From positions 17,251-81,250 of the forward strand of contig JAFNEO010000021.1 of the NCBI GenBank assembly GCA_017886205.1: a stretch of DNA of 64,000 nucleotides. The letters run 5' to 3'. This stretch comes from Candidatus Aminicenantota bacterium (GTDB lineage Bacteria; Acidobacteriota; Aminicenantia; Aminicenantales; UBA8522). The position numbers and the translations under genes are program-made. The notes beneath the pieces were generated by a model that saw only the letters and a list, made by a program, of their open reading frames with translations, made no database searches and was not told the origin of the DNA. Positions 43,161 through 50,473 of this stretch are shown here, piece after piece (position 1 is the stretch's first letter; each line of letters starts with the position of its first letter).

Positions 43161-44296
43161 CGGAGCACGATCTGAAGCAGGTTTTTTTCCAGTTCGCCGT
43201 CAAAGGCGATTTCGCCGGAGCGCAACTCCTCAAGGTCGGGCACATCAACGACACTTATCTTGTGGAATCGGACCACAACGGGACCCGGGAGCAGTTCATC
43301 TTCCAGCGCATCAACCACTTCGTCTTCCGTGACCCCGAACGACTGATGGCCAATTTCGAGAAGATCACCCGTCATATCCGGGCTAAGCTCGAGAAGACCC
43401 CGGGCTGCAATCCCGACCGGGAGACTCTCAACCTACTCCATGCCCGGTCAGGTGGGTGTTTCCATGTCTCTCCGGACAGGGATTACTGGCGGGCCTACCG
43501 GTTTGTCGGCGACGCCCATATCGTCAACGTCGCCACCAAGCCGGAGGAAGCATTCGAAGCCGGCCGGGCCTTCGGCTGCTTCCAGAAGCTCCTTTCCGAC
43601 CTGGACGCATCCTCTCTCCATGAAACCATCCCCTTCTTCCACGACACACCCCGCCGTTTTGCCCGGTTCAAGCAGGTCTTGGAAAACGACACTCACGGCC
43701 GGGCGAGGGAAGCCCGGGACGCCATCGCCTTCGCCTTTGAGCACGAGCCGATGGCCGCGGTCATAACCGATGCTCTGGCCGGCGGCCGCGTTCCTCTCCG
43801 GATCACTCATAATGACACCAAGATCAACAACGTGCTCTTTGACAACCGGACGGGGAAGGCCATCTGCGTCATCGACCTCGACACCACTATGCCGGGATCG
43901 TCCCTCTACGACTTCGGCGACATGGTCCGGACCACGACGAGCTTTGCAGCCGAGGATGAAAGAGACCTGGCCAGAGTCAAGCTGGAACTGGAGATGTTCC
44001 GGGCGCTGGCCGACGGCTATCTTGAGGAGGCCTGGGATTTCCTGACTCCTCAGGAGCTAGACCTTCTGGTTTTTTCCGGGAGGCTCATCACCTTCACCAT
44101 CGGCCTGCGCTTTCTCACCGATTTCCTGGAAGGGGACGTCTATTTTCGTGTTCACCGGCCGGACCAGAACCTGGACCGCGCCCGGGCCCAGTTTGCCCTG
44201 GTCCGATCGATGGAGAATCTGGAGAAGGCGATGGACGAGTGCATCCAAACTCTCCGCGGCAAGGCCGGGCGCTCGGCCTCCCGCTACCGCTCCTGA
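43157..44296 (+). CDS. phosphotransferase resembling N-acetylhexosamine 1-kinase (NahK)
   Basis: 379 residues, aminoglycoside-phosphotransferase fold. Sequence motifs: GHINDTYLV (nucleotide loop), RITHNDTKINNVLFD (catalytic Asp plus Asn) and VIDLDTTMPGSSLYDFGDMVR (metal-binding Asp). This set is characteristic of NahK, which phosphorylates GlcNAc/GalNAc at C1. The start is TTG 43157 inside TTTTGA, overlapping the previous stop by 4 bases and preceded by GGAAGG. Convergent with a GH20 hexosaminidase 10 bases away, which would release its substrate. Confidence 0.82.
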   Translation: MTEHDLKQVFFQFAVKGDFAGAQLLKVGHINDTYLVESDHNGTREQFIFQRINHFVFRDPERLMANFEKITRHIRAKLEKTPGCNPDRETLNLLHARSGGCFHVSPDRDYWRAYRFVGDAHIVNVATKPEEAFEAGRAFGCFQKLLSDLDASSLHETIPFFHDTPRRFARFKQVLENDTHGRAREARDAIAFAFEHEPMAAVITDALAGGRVPLRITHNDTKINNVLFDNRTGKAICVIDLDTTMPGSSLYDFGDMVRTTTSFAAEDERDLARVKLELEMFRALADGYLEEAWDFLTPQELDLLVFSGRLITFTIGLRFLTDFLEGDVYFRVHRPDQNLDRARAQFALVRSMENLEKAMDECIQTLRGKAGRSASRYRS

Positions 44297-44306
44297 GGCC
44301 GACAGC

Positions 44307-46616
44307 CTACTTCCTGAACAACCAATGCGGAAAAAGGGCCCGCTTTTCTAAGCCCGGGCCCTCGCAGAAAATATCCAGGCGGTGGTCGCCCGTCTTCTGG
44401 AAATAAACGAGCTGGATCGGATGTCTCCCCGCTTCGAGGTGGATCCGGCCGCTGTTCTCAAGGATCCGGAACAGCCCGTCATTCCGGACGACCTCTTGCC
44501 CGTCGATAATAAGGAGGGCGCCGTCATCGACGATCATCGTAAACGTGTACTCGCCCGGCTTCTCGATGTCCAAATACCCCTTGAATAGCAGAGCGAAATC
44601 TTCTTCTCTCGGGCCCGCGGGCTCGAAGGAGAGGTCGAAAACATGACCCTCCTTCACGGGCATCAGTACGTCCAGGTTGGGTAGCCTCAGCCAACTGCCT
44701 TCGAAGTAGGCATAGTCCAAGCCGTTCTTTTCAGGATCGATCAAGCTGAATGAAGTGCTGATGACCCGGCTCATCCGGCCGCCGCGGAGAACCGTTCGGG
44801 CCTTGACGACCGCGCTGTCCCTGATCTCCAGCGGACCGTCGGCGAGGAGCGTCGACTCCCGGGTCGGGTCTGTCCCATCCGTCGTGAGACGGACTTCCGC
44901 TCCCGGGAACGGGGGATAGACCTGGACCTGGGTCGGGCCGGAGATCAGTTTTTTCCCTCCTAGACCGTCGGGCGGCGGCAGCCGGAAATTCACGGCCGCA
45001 GCGGCCAGCCGGTCGTAATGTGGGACGACGCGGCGGGAAAAATCCACAAAGCTCCGCAGGCTTTTTTCCGACCAGACAACTTCGCTGAGCGCCAGAAGAC
45101 GCGGCATGAGCATGTATTCAACTTGCGCCGAGTCGGCTAGATATTCCGTCCAGATGTTGGCCTGGGCGCCGAGAATGTGCCTGGCTTGTTCGGCAGCCAG
45201 TTCTACGGGGACCGGCTCATATTCATACACCTTGTCGATGGGCAGAAAACCGCCGATCCCCCGCGGCTCGTCGAATTGGCCTTGATTATAATCGAAATAG
45301 CAGTGAGATGTCGGTGACATGACGACGTCATGGCCGGATTGAGCGGCCTCGATCCCCCCGGCGATCCCCCGCCAGGACATGACCGTGGCGTTGGGCGCGA
45401 GTCCCCCTTCCAGGATCTCGTCCCAGCCGACCAGCCTTTTTCCTTTGCCGGCAAGAAACTTTTCCATCCTCTTGATAAAATAACTCTGCAGCTCGTCCTC
45501 GCCCTTGAGCCCCTCGTCCTCGATCCGCTCCTGGCACTTGGTACAGTTCTGCCAGCGCAGCTTGGGGACCTCATCCCCGCCGATGTGGACAAAGTTGCTG
45601 GGAAAGAGGTCGATGACCTCGGTCAGGACATCCTGGAGGAATTCGAAAGTTTTTTCATTGCCGGCGCAGTAGACGTCATAGATGACTCCCCACTCGGTGC
45701 CCACTTTGAACGGGCCGCCCGAGCAGGAGAGCTCGGGGTAGGCGGCTAGGGCGGCTTGGCAATGCCCGGGCATCTCGATCTCGGGGACGATGGTGATGAA
45801 CCGTTTCTTGGCGTAGGCCACGACTTCTCGGATATCGTCCTGTGTATAGAAGCCGCCGTGAGGAACGCCGTCGTCCATCGACTCCCGGCGCCAGGCGCCG
45901 ACCTCGGTCAGCCTGGGGTACTTCTTGATTTCAATCCGCCAGCCCTGGTCTTCAGTCAGGTGCCAGTGGAACGTATTCATTTTGTACATGGCCAGGAGGT
46001 CGATGTATTTCTTGATGAACTCCTTGGGAAAGAAATGGCGGCCGACATCGAGGTGGGCGCCACGCCAGACGAACCGAGGCCGGTCTTCGATTTTAATAAT
46101 CGGGATCGACCAGGTGACCCCCTCCACCTTGCCGCCGGCTTCCACCTCCGGCGGGAGAAGCTGGAGGAGCGTTTGGACGCCGTAGAAGAGGCCGGCGGGA
46201 GCCGCTGCTTCGATCTTTACCCCGTTTTTGAAGGCGGAGAGCCGGTAGCCTTCGTTTCCCAGCTTGGACAGGCCTTCCCCGGTCCGCAATAGGATCGCAT
46301 CCCCAGGGACTTGTCCAGCCCAGGGACTGATATCCAGAGGATAGGCGGTCGAGCGCCGAAGTTTAGCGGCCAAGAATTCTCCGACCTCCTGGGCGTCAGC
46401 AGATGGGGAGTCGAGGACGATCCTCGTTTTCGGACCGAGCTCAAACGAGCCCGAGCCGACCTCCATCTTGGCCGGCCTGGGAACGATCGAGGGGCCGGCC
46501 GGGAGGGGTTTCTTGGCAGCGCCTTGTCCTGGGATCAGGAAGCCGAGAAGCACGACGCAGATCACGGGCAGGAGAGTTCTTTGTCTCCTCGAAAGCTTTC
46601 CTGCTAACGGATGCAT
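44307..46616 (-). CDS. exported beta-N-acetylhexosaminidase (GH20) with C-terminal PA14 domain
   Basis: 769 residues. A signal peptide (LLPVICVVLLGFLIPGQGAA) and a GH20b N-domain (about 45-170) precede the GH20 barrel (RGAHLDVGRHFFPKEFIKKYIDLLAMYKMN, HWHLTEDQGWRIEIKKYP). The catalytic Asp-Glu pair is in HIGGDEV. A chitobiase-type C-terminal beta domain is followed by a PA14-like module (about 620-765: YFEGSW, YTFTMIVDDGALLIIDGQEVV, GRHPIQLVYF). Releases terminal GlcNAc/GalNAc from glycans. AGGAGG precedes the ATG. Confidence 0.93.
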   Translation of the reverse strand: MHPLAGKLSRRQRTLLPVICVVLLGFLIPGQGAAKKPLPAGPSIVPRPAKMEVGSGSFELGPKTRIVLDSPSADAQEVGEFLAAKLRRSTAYPLDISPWAGQVPGDAILLRTGEGLSKLGNEGYRLSAFKNGVKIEAAAPAGLFYGVQTLLQLLPPEVEAGGKVEGVTWSIPIIKIEDRPRFVWRGAHLDVGRHFFPKEFIKKYIDLLAMYKMNTFHWHLTEDQGWRIEIKKYPRLTEVGAWRRESMDDGVPHGGFYTQDDIREVVAYAKKRFITIVPEIEMPGHCQAALAAYPELSCSGGPFKVGTEWGVIYDVYCAGNEKTFEFLQDVLTEVIDLFPSNFVHIGGDEVPKLRWQNCTKCQERIEDEGLKGEDELQSYFIKRMEKFLAGKGKRLVGWDEILEGGLAPNATVMSWRGIAGGIEAAQSGHDVVMSPTSHCYFDYNQGQFDEPRGIGGFLPIDKVYEYEPVPVELAAEQARHILGAQANIWTEYLADSAQVEYMLMPRLLALSEVVWSEKSLRSFVDFSRRVVPHYDRLAAAAVNFRLPPPDGLGGKKLISGPTQVQVYPPFPGAEVRLTTDGTDPTRESTLLADGPLEIRDSAVVKARTVLRGGRMSRVISTSFSLIDPEKNGLDYAYFEGSWLRLPNLDVLMPVKEGHVFDLSFEPAGPREEDFALLFKGYLDIEKPGEYTFTMIVDDGALLIIDGQEVVRNDGLFRILENSGRIHLEAGRHPIQLVYFQKTGDHRLDIFCEGPGLEKRALFPHWLFRK

Positions 46617-46646
46617 AAAGGCCTCCTTCCTCTTGTCTCTAGTTTC

Positions 46647-46681
46647 GCACCCTTTATGTCAGTTCAGGGTGCCTTTGTCAA
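46647..46681 (-). promoter_or_regulatory. GH20 promoter with inverted-repeat operator
   Basis: On the minus strand TTGACA (46676-46681), a 17-base spacer and CATAAA (46653-46658). A perfect 7-base inverted repeat, GCACCCT (46647-46653) and AGGGTGC (46666-46672), covers the -10 and the spacer, suiting control by a sugar-responsive repressor. The repressor is not identified. Confidence 0.55.
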
Positions 46682-46765
46682 CTCGCCGGGCGAAGTCCAT
46701 GGTCCACTTGATTTATCGAAGGCATTCAATGAAAATGGGGTGGACTCTGAAGTGGAGGAAGACGC

Positions 46766-47908
46766 GTGAGAGAGAGACTGCTGCTCATCCCCGGGCCGAG
46801 TCCCGTCCATCCCCGCATCATCCACAGCCTTGCCCAGCCGACCGTCTCCCACGTCGGGCCGGAGATGGTCGGGGAGATGCAGAAGGCTCTGGATAACCTC
46901 AAGAAAATTGTGTTCTGTGAAAAAGGCGAGGCCTTCATCATCGCCGGGGCAGGAACCCTGGCTATGGAGATGGCCCTCCTCAACTCTCTGGCTTCGGGTG
47001 AGAAGGCGCTCATCCTTTCTCAAGGCTATTTCGGGAACCGGATGGCCGAGATCTGCCGCAGCTTCGGACTCGACCATGACCTCCTGGAAAGCCCCTGGGG
47101 AAAGGCGGTCCTGCCGGAAGAGCTCGAGAAGAGGCTGGCGAGCTATGATTATAAGGTCGTTGTTGCGACACATGTGGACACCGCGACCGGTACCTGCGCG
47201 CCCATCCGCGATTATGCCGAAGTCCTGAAGAAGCGAGGGCTCGTCTTCATCGTCGACGGGGTCTGCGCGACGGGAGGGATCGAGGAGAGGATGGATGACT
47301 GGGGGATCGATGTCGTCCTCACCGCCGCCCAGAAGTGCTTCGGCGTGCCGCCGGGACTGGCCGTCCTTGTGCTTTCAGAACGGGCGCTGGAAAAACGAAA
47401 GACTATGACGCGGATTCCGGCTTACTACTCCGACCTCCTGCGCTGGCTCCCGATCATGAAAGACCCCTCCAAATATTTTTCCACCCCCTGCGTCAACGAG
47501 GTCCGGGCTTTTTATGAGAGCACGCTGATCATCCTCGAGGAGGGCTTAGAGAAGAGGTTCTTGCGTCATAGCCGCACGGCGCGGGCCCTCCGATCAGGGC
47601 TTGAAACCTTAGGGTTCACGTTTTTTACCCAAAAGGAATTCCTCGCCGCTACGCTTTCGGTCGTCAGCTATCCCCCGGGTGTGGAAGACAAGCGCTTCCG
47701 CAGCCTTTATTATGAGAATGGTGTCGTGGTCGCCGGCGGGCTGGCGGAGACGGCCGGAAAGGTTTTCCGGATGGGGCACATGGGCAATCTCTCTTCGTCC
47801 CAGGTCTATTTTGCCTTGGATGTTTTGGAGCAGACGCTGAAGACGATCGGCTACGGTTTTGAACAAGGCTCGGGGCGCCATGCCGCCAAAGCGATTCTTG
47901 GGGATTGA
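46766..47908 (+). CDS. class V aminotransferase (serine/alanine-glyoxylate type)
   Basis: 380 residues. The N-terminus LLIPGPSPVHPRI is diagnostic of the alanine-glyoxylate/serine-pyruvate/phosphonopyruvate group. AGAGTLAMEMALLN is the PLP phosphate loop, DGVCATGGIEERMDDWGID holds the PLP Asp, and the Schiff-base lysine is in LTAAQKCFGVPPGL. The GTG at 46766 follows GGAGG by 7 bases. The DUF362 gene begins 15 bases after the stop, so they form an operon. Substrate not assignable; serine-glyoxylate or a phosphonate amino donor is possible. Confidence 0.87.
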   Translation: MRERLLLIPGPSPVHPRIIHSLAQPTVSHVGPEMVGEMQKALDNLKKIVFCEKGEAFIIAGAGTLAMEMALLNSLASGEKALILSQGYFGNRMAEICRSFGLDHDLLESPWGKAVLPEELEKRLASYDYKVVVATHVDTATGTCAPIRDYAEVLKKRGLVFIVDGVCATGGIEERMDDWGIDVVLTAAQKCFGVPPGLAVLVLSERALEKRKTMTRIPAYYSDLLRWLPIMKDPSKYFSTPCVNEVRAFYESTLIILEEGLEKRFLRHSRTARALRSGLETLGFTFFTQKEFLAATLSVVSYPPGVEDKRFRSLYYENGVVVAGGLAETAGKVFRMGHMGNLSSSQVYFALDVLEQTLKTIGYGFEQGSGRHAAKAILGD

Positions 47909-47923
47909 GGGGGAGACGGAGCC

Positions 47924-48997
47924 ATGAAAAGCCAGGTCTTTTTCATCCCGGGGGACCGGAAAGAGGACCCAAAGACACTGTCCGGGAAAATGGAGAAACT
48001 CTATCTGGCCCTCGGGCTGGACGGAAAAATCGAGAAGGACGCCTTTGTCGCCCTCAAGATCCATTTCGGGGAAAAGGGAAATATCGGATATATCAAGCCC
48101 GACTGGCTAGAGAACACGATCTACCGGATCCGCCAGAGGACCAGCCGGGCTTACTTTGCGGATACGAATACGCTTTATGTAGGCATGCGCTCCAACGCCA
48201 TTGACTATACCCAGTTGGCCGGGCAGCACGGGTTCACGCTGGAGAAGACCGGCCTTCCGGTCCATATCGCCGACGGCCTAATCGGAGAGGACGATGAGGA
48301 AGTACCGGTCAACCTCAAGCGGGTGAAGTCGGCCAAGATCGCGGCCGGCATCCTGCATGCCGATTTCCTGATCTGCCTGAGCCACCTGACAGGCCATGTG
48401 CAGACGGGCGTGGGCGCGGCCATCAAAAACCTGGGAATGGGCTGCGCCTCACGGGCCGGGAAGCTCGAGCAGCACGCTGAAGTCAACCCCCGCATCAGTG
48501 CGAAATACTGCCAGAACTGCGGCATCTGCCTGGGTTATTGCCCGGCCGAGGCGATTATCCAGAAAAACGGCAGTGCCGTCATCCTGGACGACAAGTGCAT
48601 CGGCTGCGGGGAATGCCTGGTGGTCTGCAAGGTCGGCGCCGTAAAGATGCGCTGGGGCGAGGATTCAGCCGGGCTCCAGGAAAAAATGGCCGAGTATGCC
48701 TTCGCCGTATGGAACAGCTTCCGTGGGAAGATCGGTTTCCTGAACGTCCTCTTCAAGATCACCAAGGACTGCGATTGCATGGCCAAGGACCAGCCGCAGA
48801 TCGTCGGGGATATCGGGATACTGGCGTCGGTTGATCCCGTGGCCATAGATAAGGCCTCGGCCGACCTGGCCATCAAGCATGGCAAGAAGGATGTCTTCCG
48901 GGCGGGGTACAATGTGGATTGGATGCTCCAGCTCAGGCACGGAGCGAAGATCGGTCTGGGTTCTTTGGGATATGACCTGATTGCTATCGCGGGATAA
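47924..48997 (+). CDS. DUF362 protein with two 4Fe-4S ferredoxin motifs
   Basis: 357 residues. The DUF362 domain (VALKIHFGEKGNIGYIKPDW, YFADTNTLYVGMRSNA, ICLSHLTGHVQTGVGAAIKNLGMGCASRAGK) flanks two ferredoxin clusters at about 192-227, with Cys spaced as CxxCxxCxxxC in CQNCGICLGYCP and CIGCGECLVVC. DUF362 resumes at the C-terminus (SVDPVAIDKASADL). An iron-sulfur oxidoreductase of unknown substrate common in anaerobes; co-transcribed with the aminotransferase. Confidence 0.85.
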   Translation: MKSQVFFIPGDRKEDPKTLSGKMEKLYLALGLDGKIEKDAFVALKIHFGEKGNIGYIKPDWLENTIYRIRQRTSRAYFADTNTLYVGMRSNAIDYTQLAGQHGFTLEKTGLPVHIADGLIGEDDEEVPVNLKRVKSAKIAAGILHADFLICLSHLTGHVQTGVGAAIKNLGMGCASRAGKLEQHAEVNPRISAKYCQNCGICLGYCPAEAIIQKNGSAVILDDKCIGCGECLVVCKVGAVKMRWGEDSAGLQEKMAEYAFAVWNSFRGKIGFLNVLFKITKDCDCMAKDQPQIVGDIGILASVDPVAIDKASADLAIKHGKKDVFRAGYNVDWMLQLRHGAKIGLGSLGYDLIAIAG

Positions 48998-49027
48998 GGG
49001 CCAGAGGGCTTTCGAAAGGAAAAGGAA

Positions 49028-49102
49028 TCGGGGAGGGGGGATTCGAACCCCCGACCCCAGCGTCCCGAACGCTGTGCGCTAGCCAGGCTGCGCTACTCCC
49101 CG
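49028..49102 (-). tRNA. tRNA-Pro (anticodon CGG)
   Basis: On the minus strand a complete cloverleaf can be folded. The acceptor pairs CGGGGAG with CTCCCCG, the D arm is followed by an anticodon stem CAGCG/CGCTG with loop TTCGGGA (anticodon CGG), and the T arm is GGGGG-TTCGAAT-CCCCC. The discriminator base is A at 49028 and no CCA is encoded. C1-G72 is typical of proline tRNAs. Confidence 0.93.
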
Positions 49103-49157
49103 CGAAGCCCCACTATTATATCCGGAAACCATAAATAATCAAAGACCGCGGGCTTCG
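49103..49157 (-). promoter_or_regulatory. tRNA-Pro promoter with flanking inverted repeat
   Basis: On the minus strand TTGATT (49137-49142), a 16-base spacer and TATAAT (49115-49120), placing the start near 49108, six bases before the tRNA. CGAAGCCC (49103-49110) and GGGCTTCG (49150-49157) form an 8-base inverted repeat around the promoter. Confidence 0.6.
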
Positions 49158-49202
49158 ATCTCTCCCCATTGGAAGGCCCTTGCTTCTCGAAAATATCTTG
49201 GA

Positions 49203-49982
49203 TTATAGGACAAATCTAGCCACATCAGGGGAGCGAAGGATCTCCCACTTTCCTACAACTCCAGCCGCCAGCGCGCCGAGCTCGAAGTGGAGCATGGCGA
49301 TGCCGCAGTCCAGCCTCTTGGAGATGGAGGAAGTGCTGAACGATTTATCCACGGCGATGACAACCGCATCCTTTTCAACCCGGAAGCGCCACGGCTGGCG
49401 ATTCTGAGCGGACGGAGCGAGCCGGGCGGCTTCAAGGGCTTTTTCCATCCACGGGGCGGCGATTTCCCCTCCGACCAACTTAGCCAGCGGTTTTCTCAGC
49501 CGGGACTTTACCAGCCTGGACATGATTTTCTCCTGGCGTGTTTTTTCTGCCGGGGTATATCCAACAGGGGTGACTGAAAGAACTTTTTCCCCTTCCTGAA
49601 TATCAATCTGTGAGCGGACAATTTCCGGACGGAAAAACCCTCCCACCCAGCAGGTGTCGAGTGCCAATGCCGTGGCTTCCAGGATAATCCCCTCGCCGGT
49701 GTAGCCCGCAGCTTCCTGTACGGCGGGGGAGCTCATTTTCCCGATAAAGGCAATATATATCGGGGCGCCGTTCACCCGGCCGTAGTGGCCGACTAGGCCC
49801 TTGAAAACGGTCTCAGGAGACCTCCGGACGAGCTCCGAGCGCACCTCGGGAAATGGTCGGAACTCCCGGCAGACGTGATCGAGCCGGGCCAGCTTATTTT
49901 CCTCCGGGACCTCCGCTGAATATGTTCTCCGGGAATGGCGTTTGAATATCGCCGGATACCACCGATCCACGGGAAGTACCAT
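49203..49982 (-). CDS. nitroreductase-like flavoprotein (TM1586 type)
   Basis: 259 residues with two nitroreductase half-domains, as in the putative TM nitroreductase family. FKRHSRRTYSAE provides the N-terminal FMN phosphate motif, AGYTGEGIILEATALALDTCWVGGFF the central helix, and LEAARLAPSAQNRQPWRFRV the second FMN motif. AGGAGC precedes the ATG. NAD(P)H-dependent reduction of an unknown electron acceptor is expected. Downstream gene of nothing; the tRNA lies beyond its stop. Confidence 0.82.
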   Translation of the reverse strand: MVLPVDRWYPAIFKRHSRRTYSAEVPEENKLARLDHVCREFRPFPEVRSELVRRSPETVFKGLVGHYGRVNGAPIYIAFIGKMSSPAVQEAAGYTGEGIILEATALALDTCWVGGFFRPEIVRSQIDIQEGEKVLSVTPVGYTPAEKTRQEKIMSRLVKSRLRKPLAKLVGGEIAAPWMEKALEAARLAPSAQNRQPWRFRVEKDAVVIAVDKSFSTSSISKRLDCGIAMLHFELGALAAGVVGKWEILRSPDVARFVL

Positions 49983-50231
49983 CTGTCAGCTCCTAAAGGA
50001 CGCGTTATTATGGCAGAAGCGGCCCAGCGCGGCAACTGAACCCAAATCCAAAATGGAAGGCAGCAAATAGAATCCAGTCTAATCTTCAAAAAATAGGCTC
50101 TACCAGAACGAGGAAGCACCTCCCCACATGTAATGAGCAATTCGGGAATGGAGAAGCGACCTCTCAGGTTTAGCCTTCCTGAAGCGTTTTTCGAGGGGAG
50201 CCGCTCTGGCGGCCGTGAGGACTGTCTGATT
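49983..50231. other. intergenic stretch without a gene
   Basis: No convincing frame on either strand. A short hairpin GCCGC-TCTG-GCGGC lies at about 50201-50214. AGGTTTAGCCTTCCT near 50166 is the reverse complement of a linker (AAGGAAGCTAAACC) that sits between repeat copies at 59.1 kb, so this stretch belongs to the same repeat-rich context as the copy that follows. Confidence 0.4.
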
Positions 50232-50325
50232 CCGAAACGCCCTCAAGACTCTGATTGAACCGCATTAACCACCCCTTCCCCTCCTGGGGAATCAGGAGGG
50301 GGCTTGAATAAGGTCGACGTTTCGG
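50232..50325 (-). repeat. dispersed structured repeat family 1, copy near the S46 gene
   Basis: 94 bases bounded by CCGAAACG and CGTTTCGG arms. In the minus-strand reading: GACCTTATTCAAG, a hairpin with CCCCTCCTG/CAGGAGGGG arms and loop ATTCCC, GGTTAAT, AATCAGAGTCTTG, then the closing arm. The hairpin's inner pair is G-C here but A-T in the 59 kb copies, a compensatory change. The flank GGTCGGAGCG also matches the flank of the 58.9 kb copy. Confidence 0.75.
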
Positions 50326-50407
50326 GTCAAGGTCGGAGCGCGGACATTCCCAAGTTGCTCATCATAATCATCACAAATCGGAGATGCTTATACACGAGGA
50401 TGTCGGG

Positions 50408-50436
50408 TTGACTTAGCGGCGCATAACCGGCAGAAT
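50408..50436 (+). promoter_or_regulatory. promoter of the S46 peptidase gene
   Basis: TTGACT (50408-50413), a 17-base spacer and CAGAAT (50431-50436), 37 bases before the ATG. The start TTGACTTAGC is identical to that of the tricorn promoter at 16286. Confidence 0.5.
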
Positions 50437-50473
50437 AAATCCTCTCGATCCAGCCTCTTATAGGAGTTCGAAA

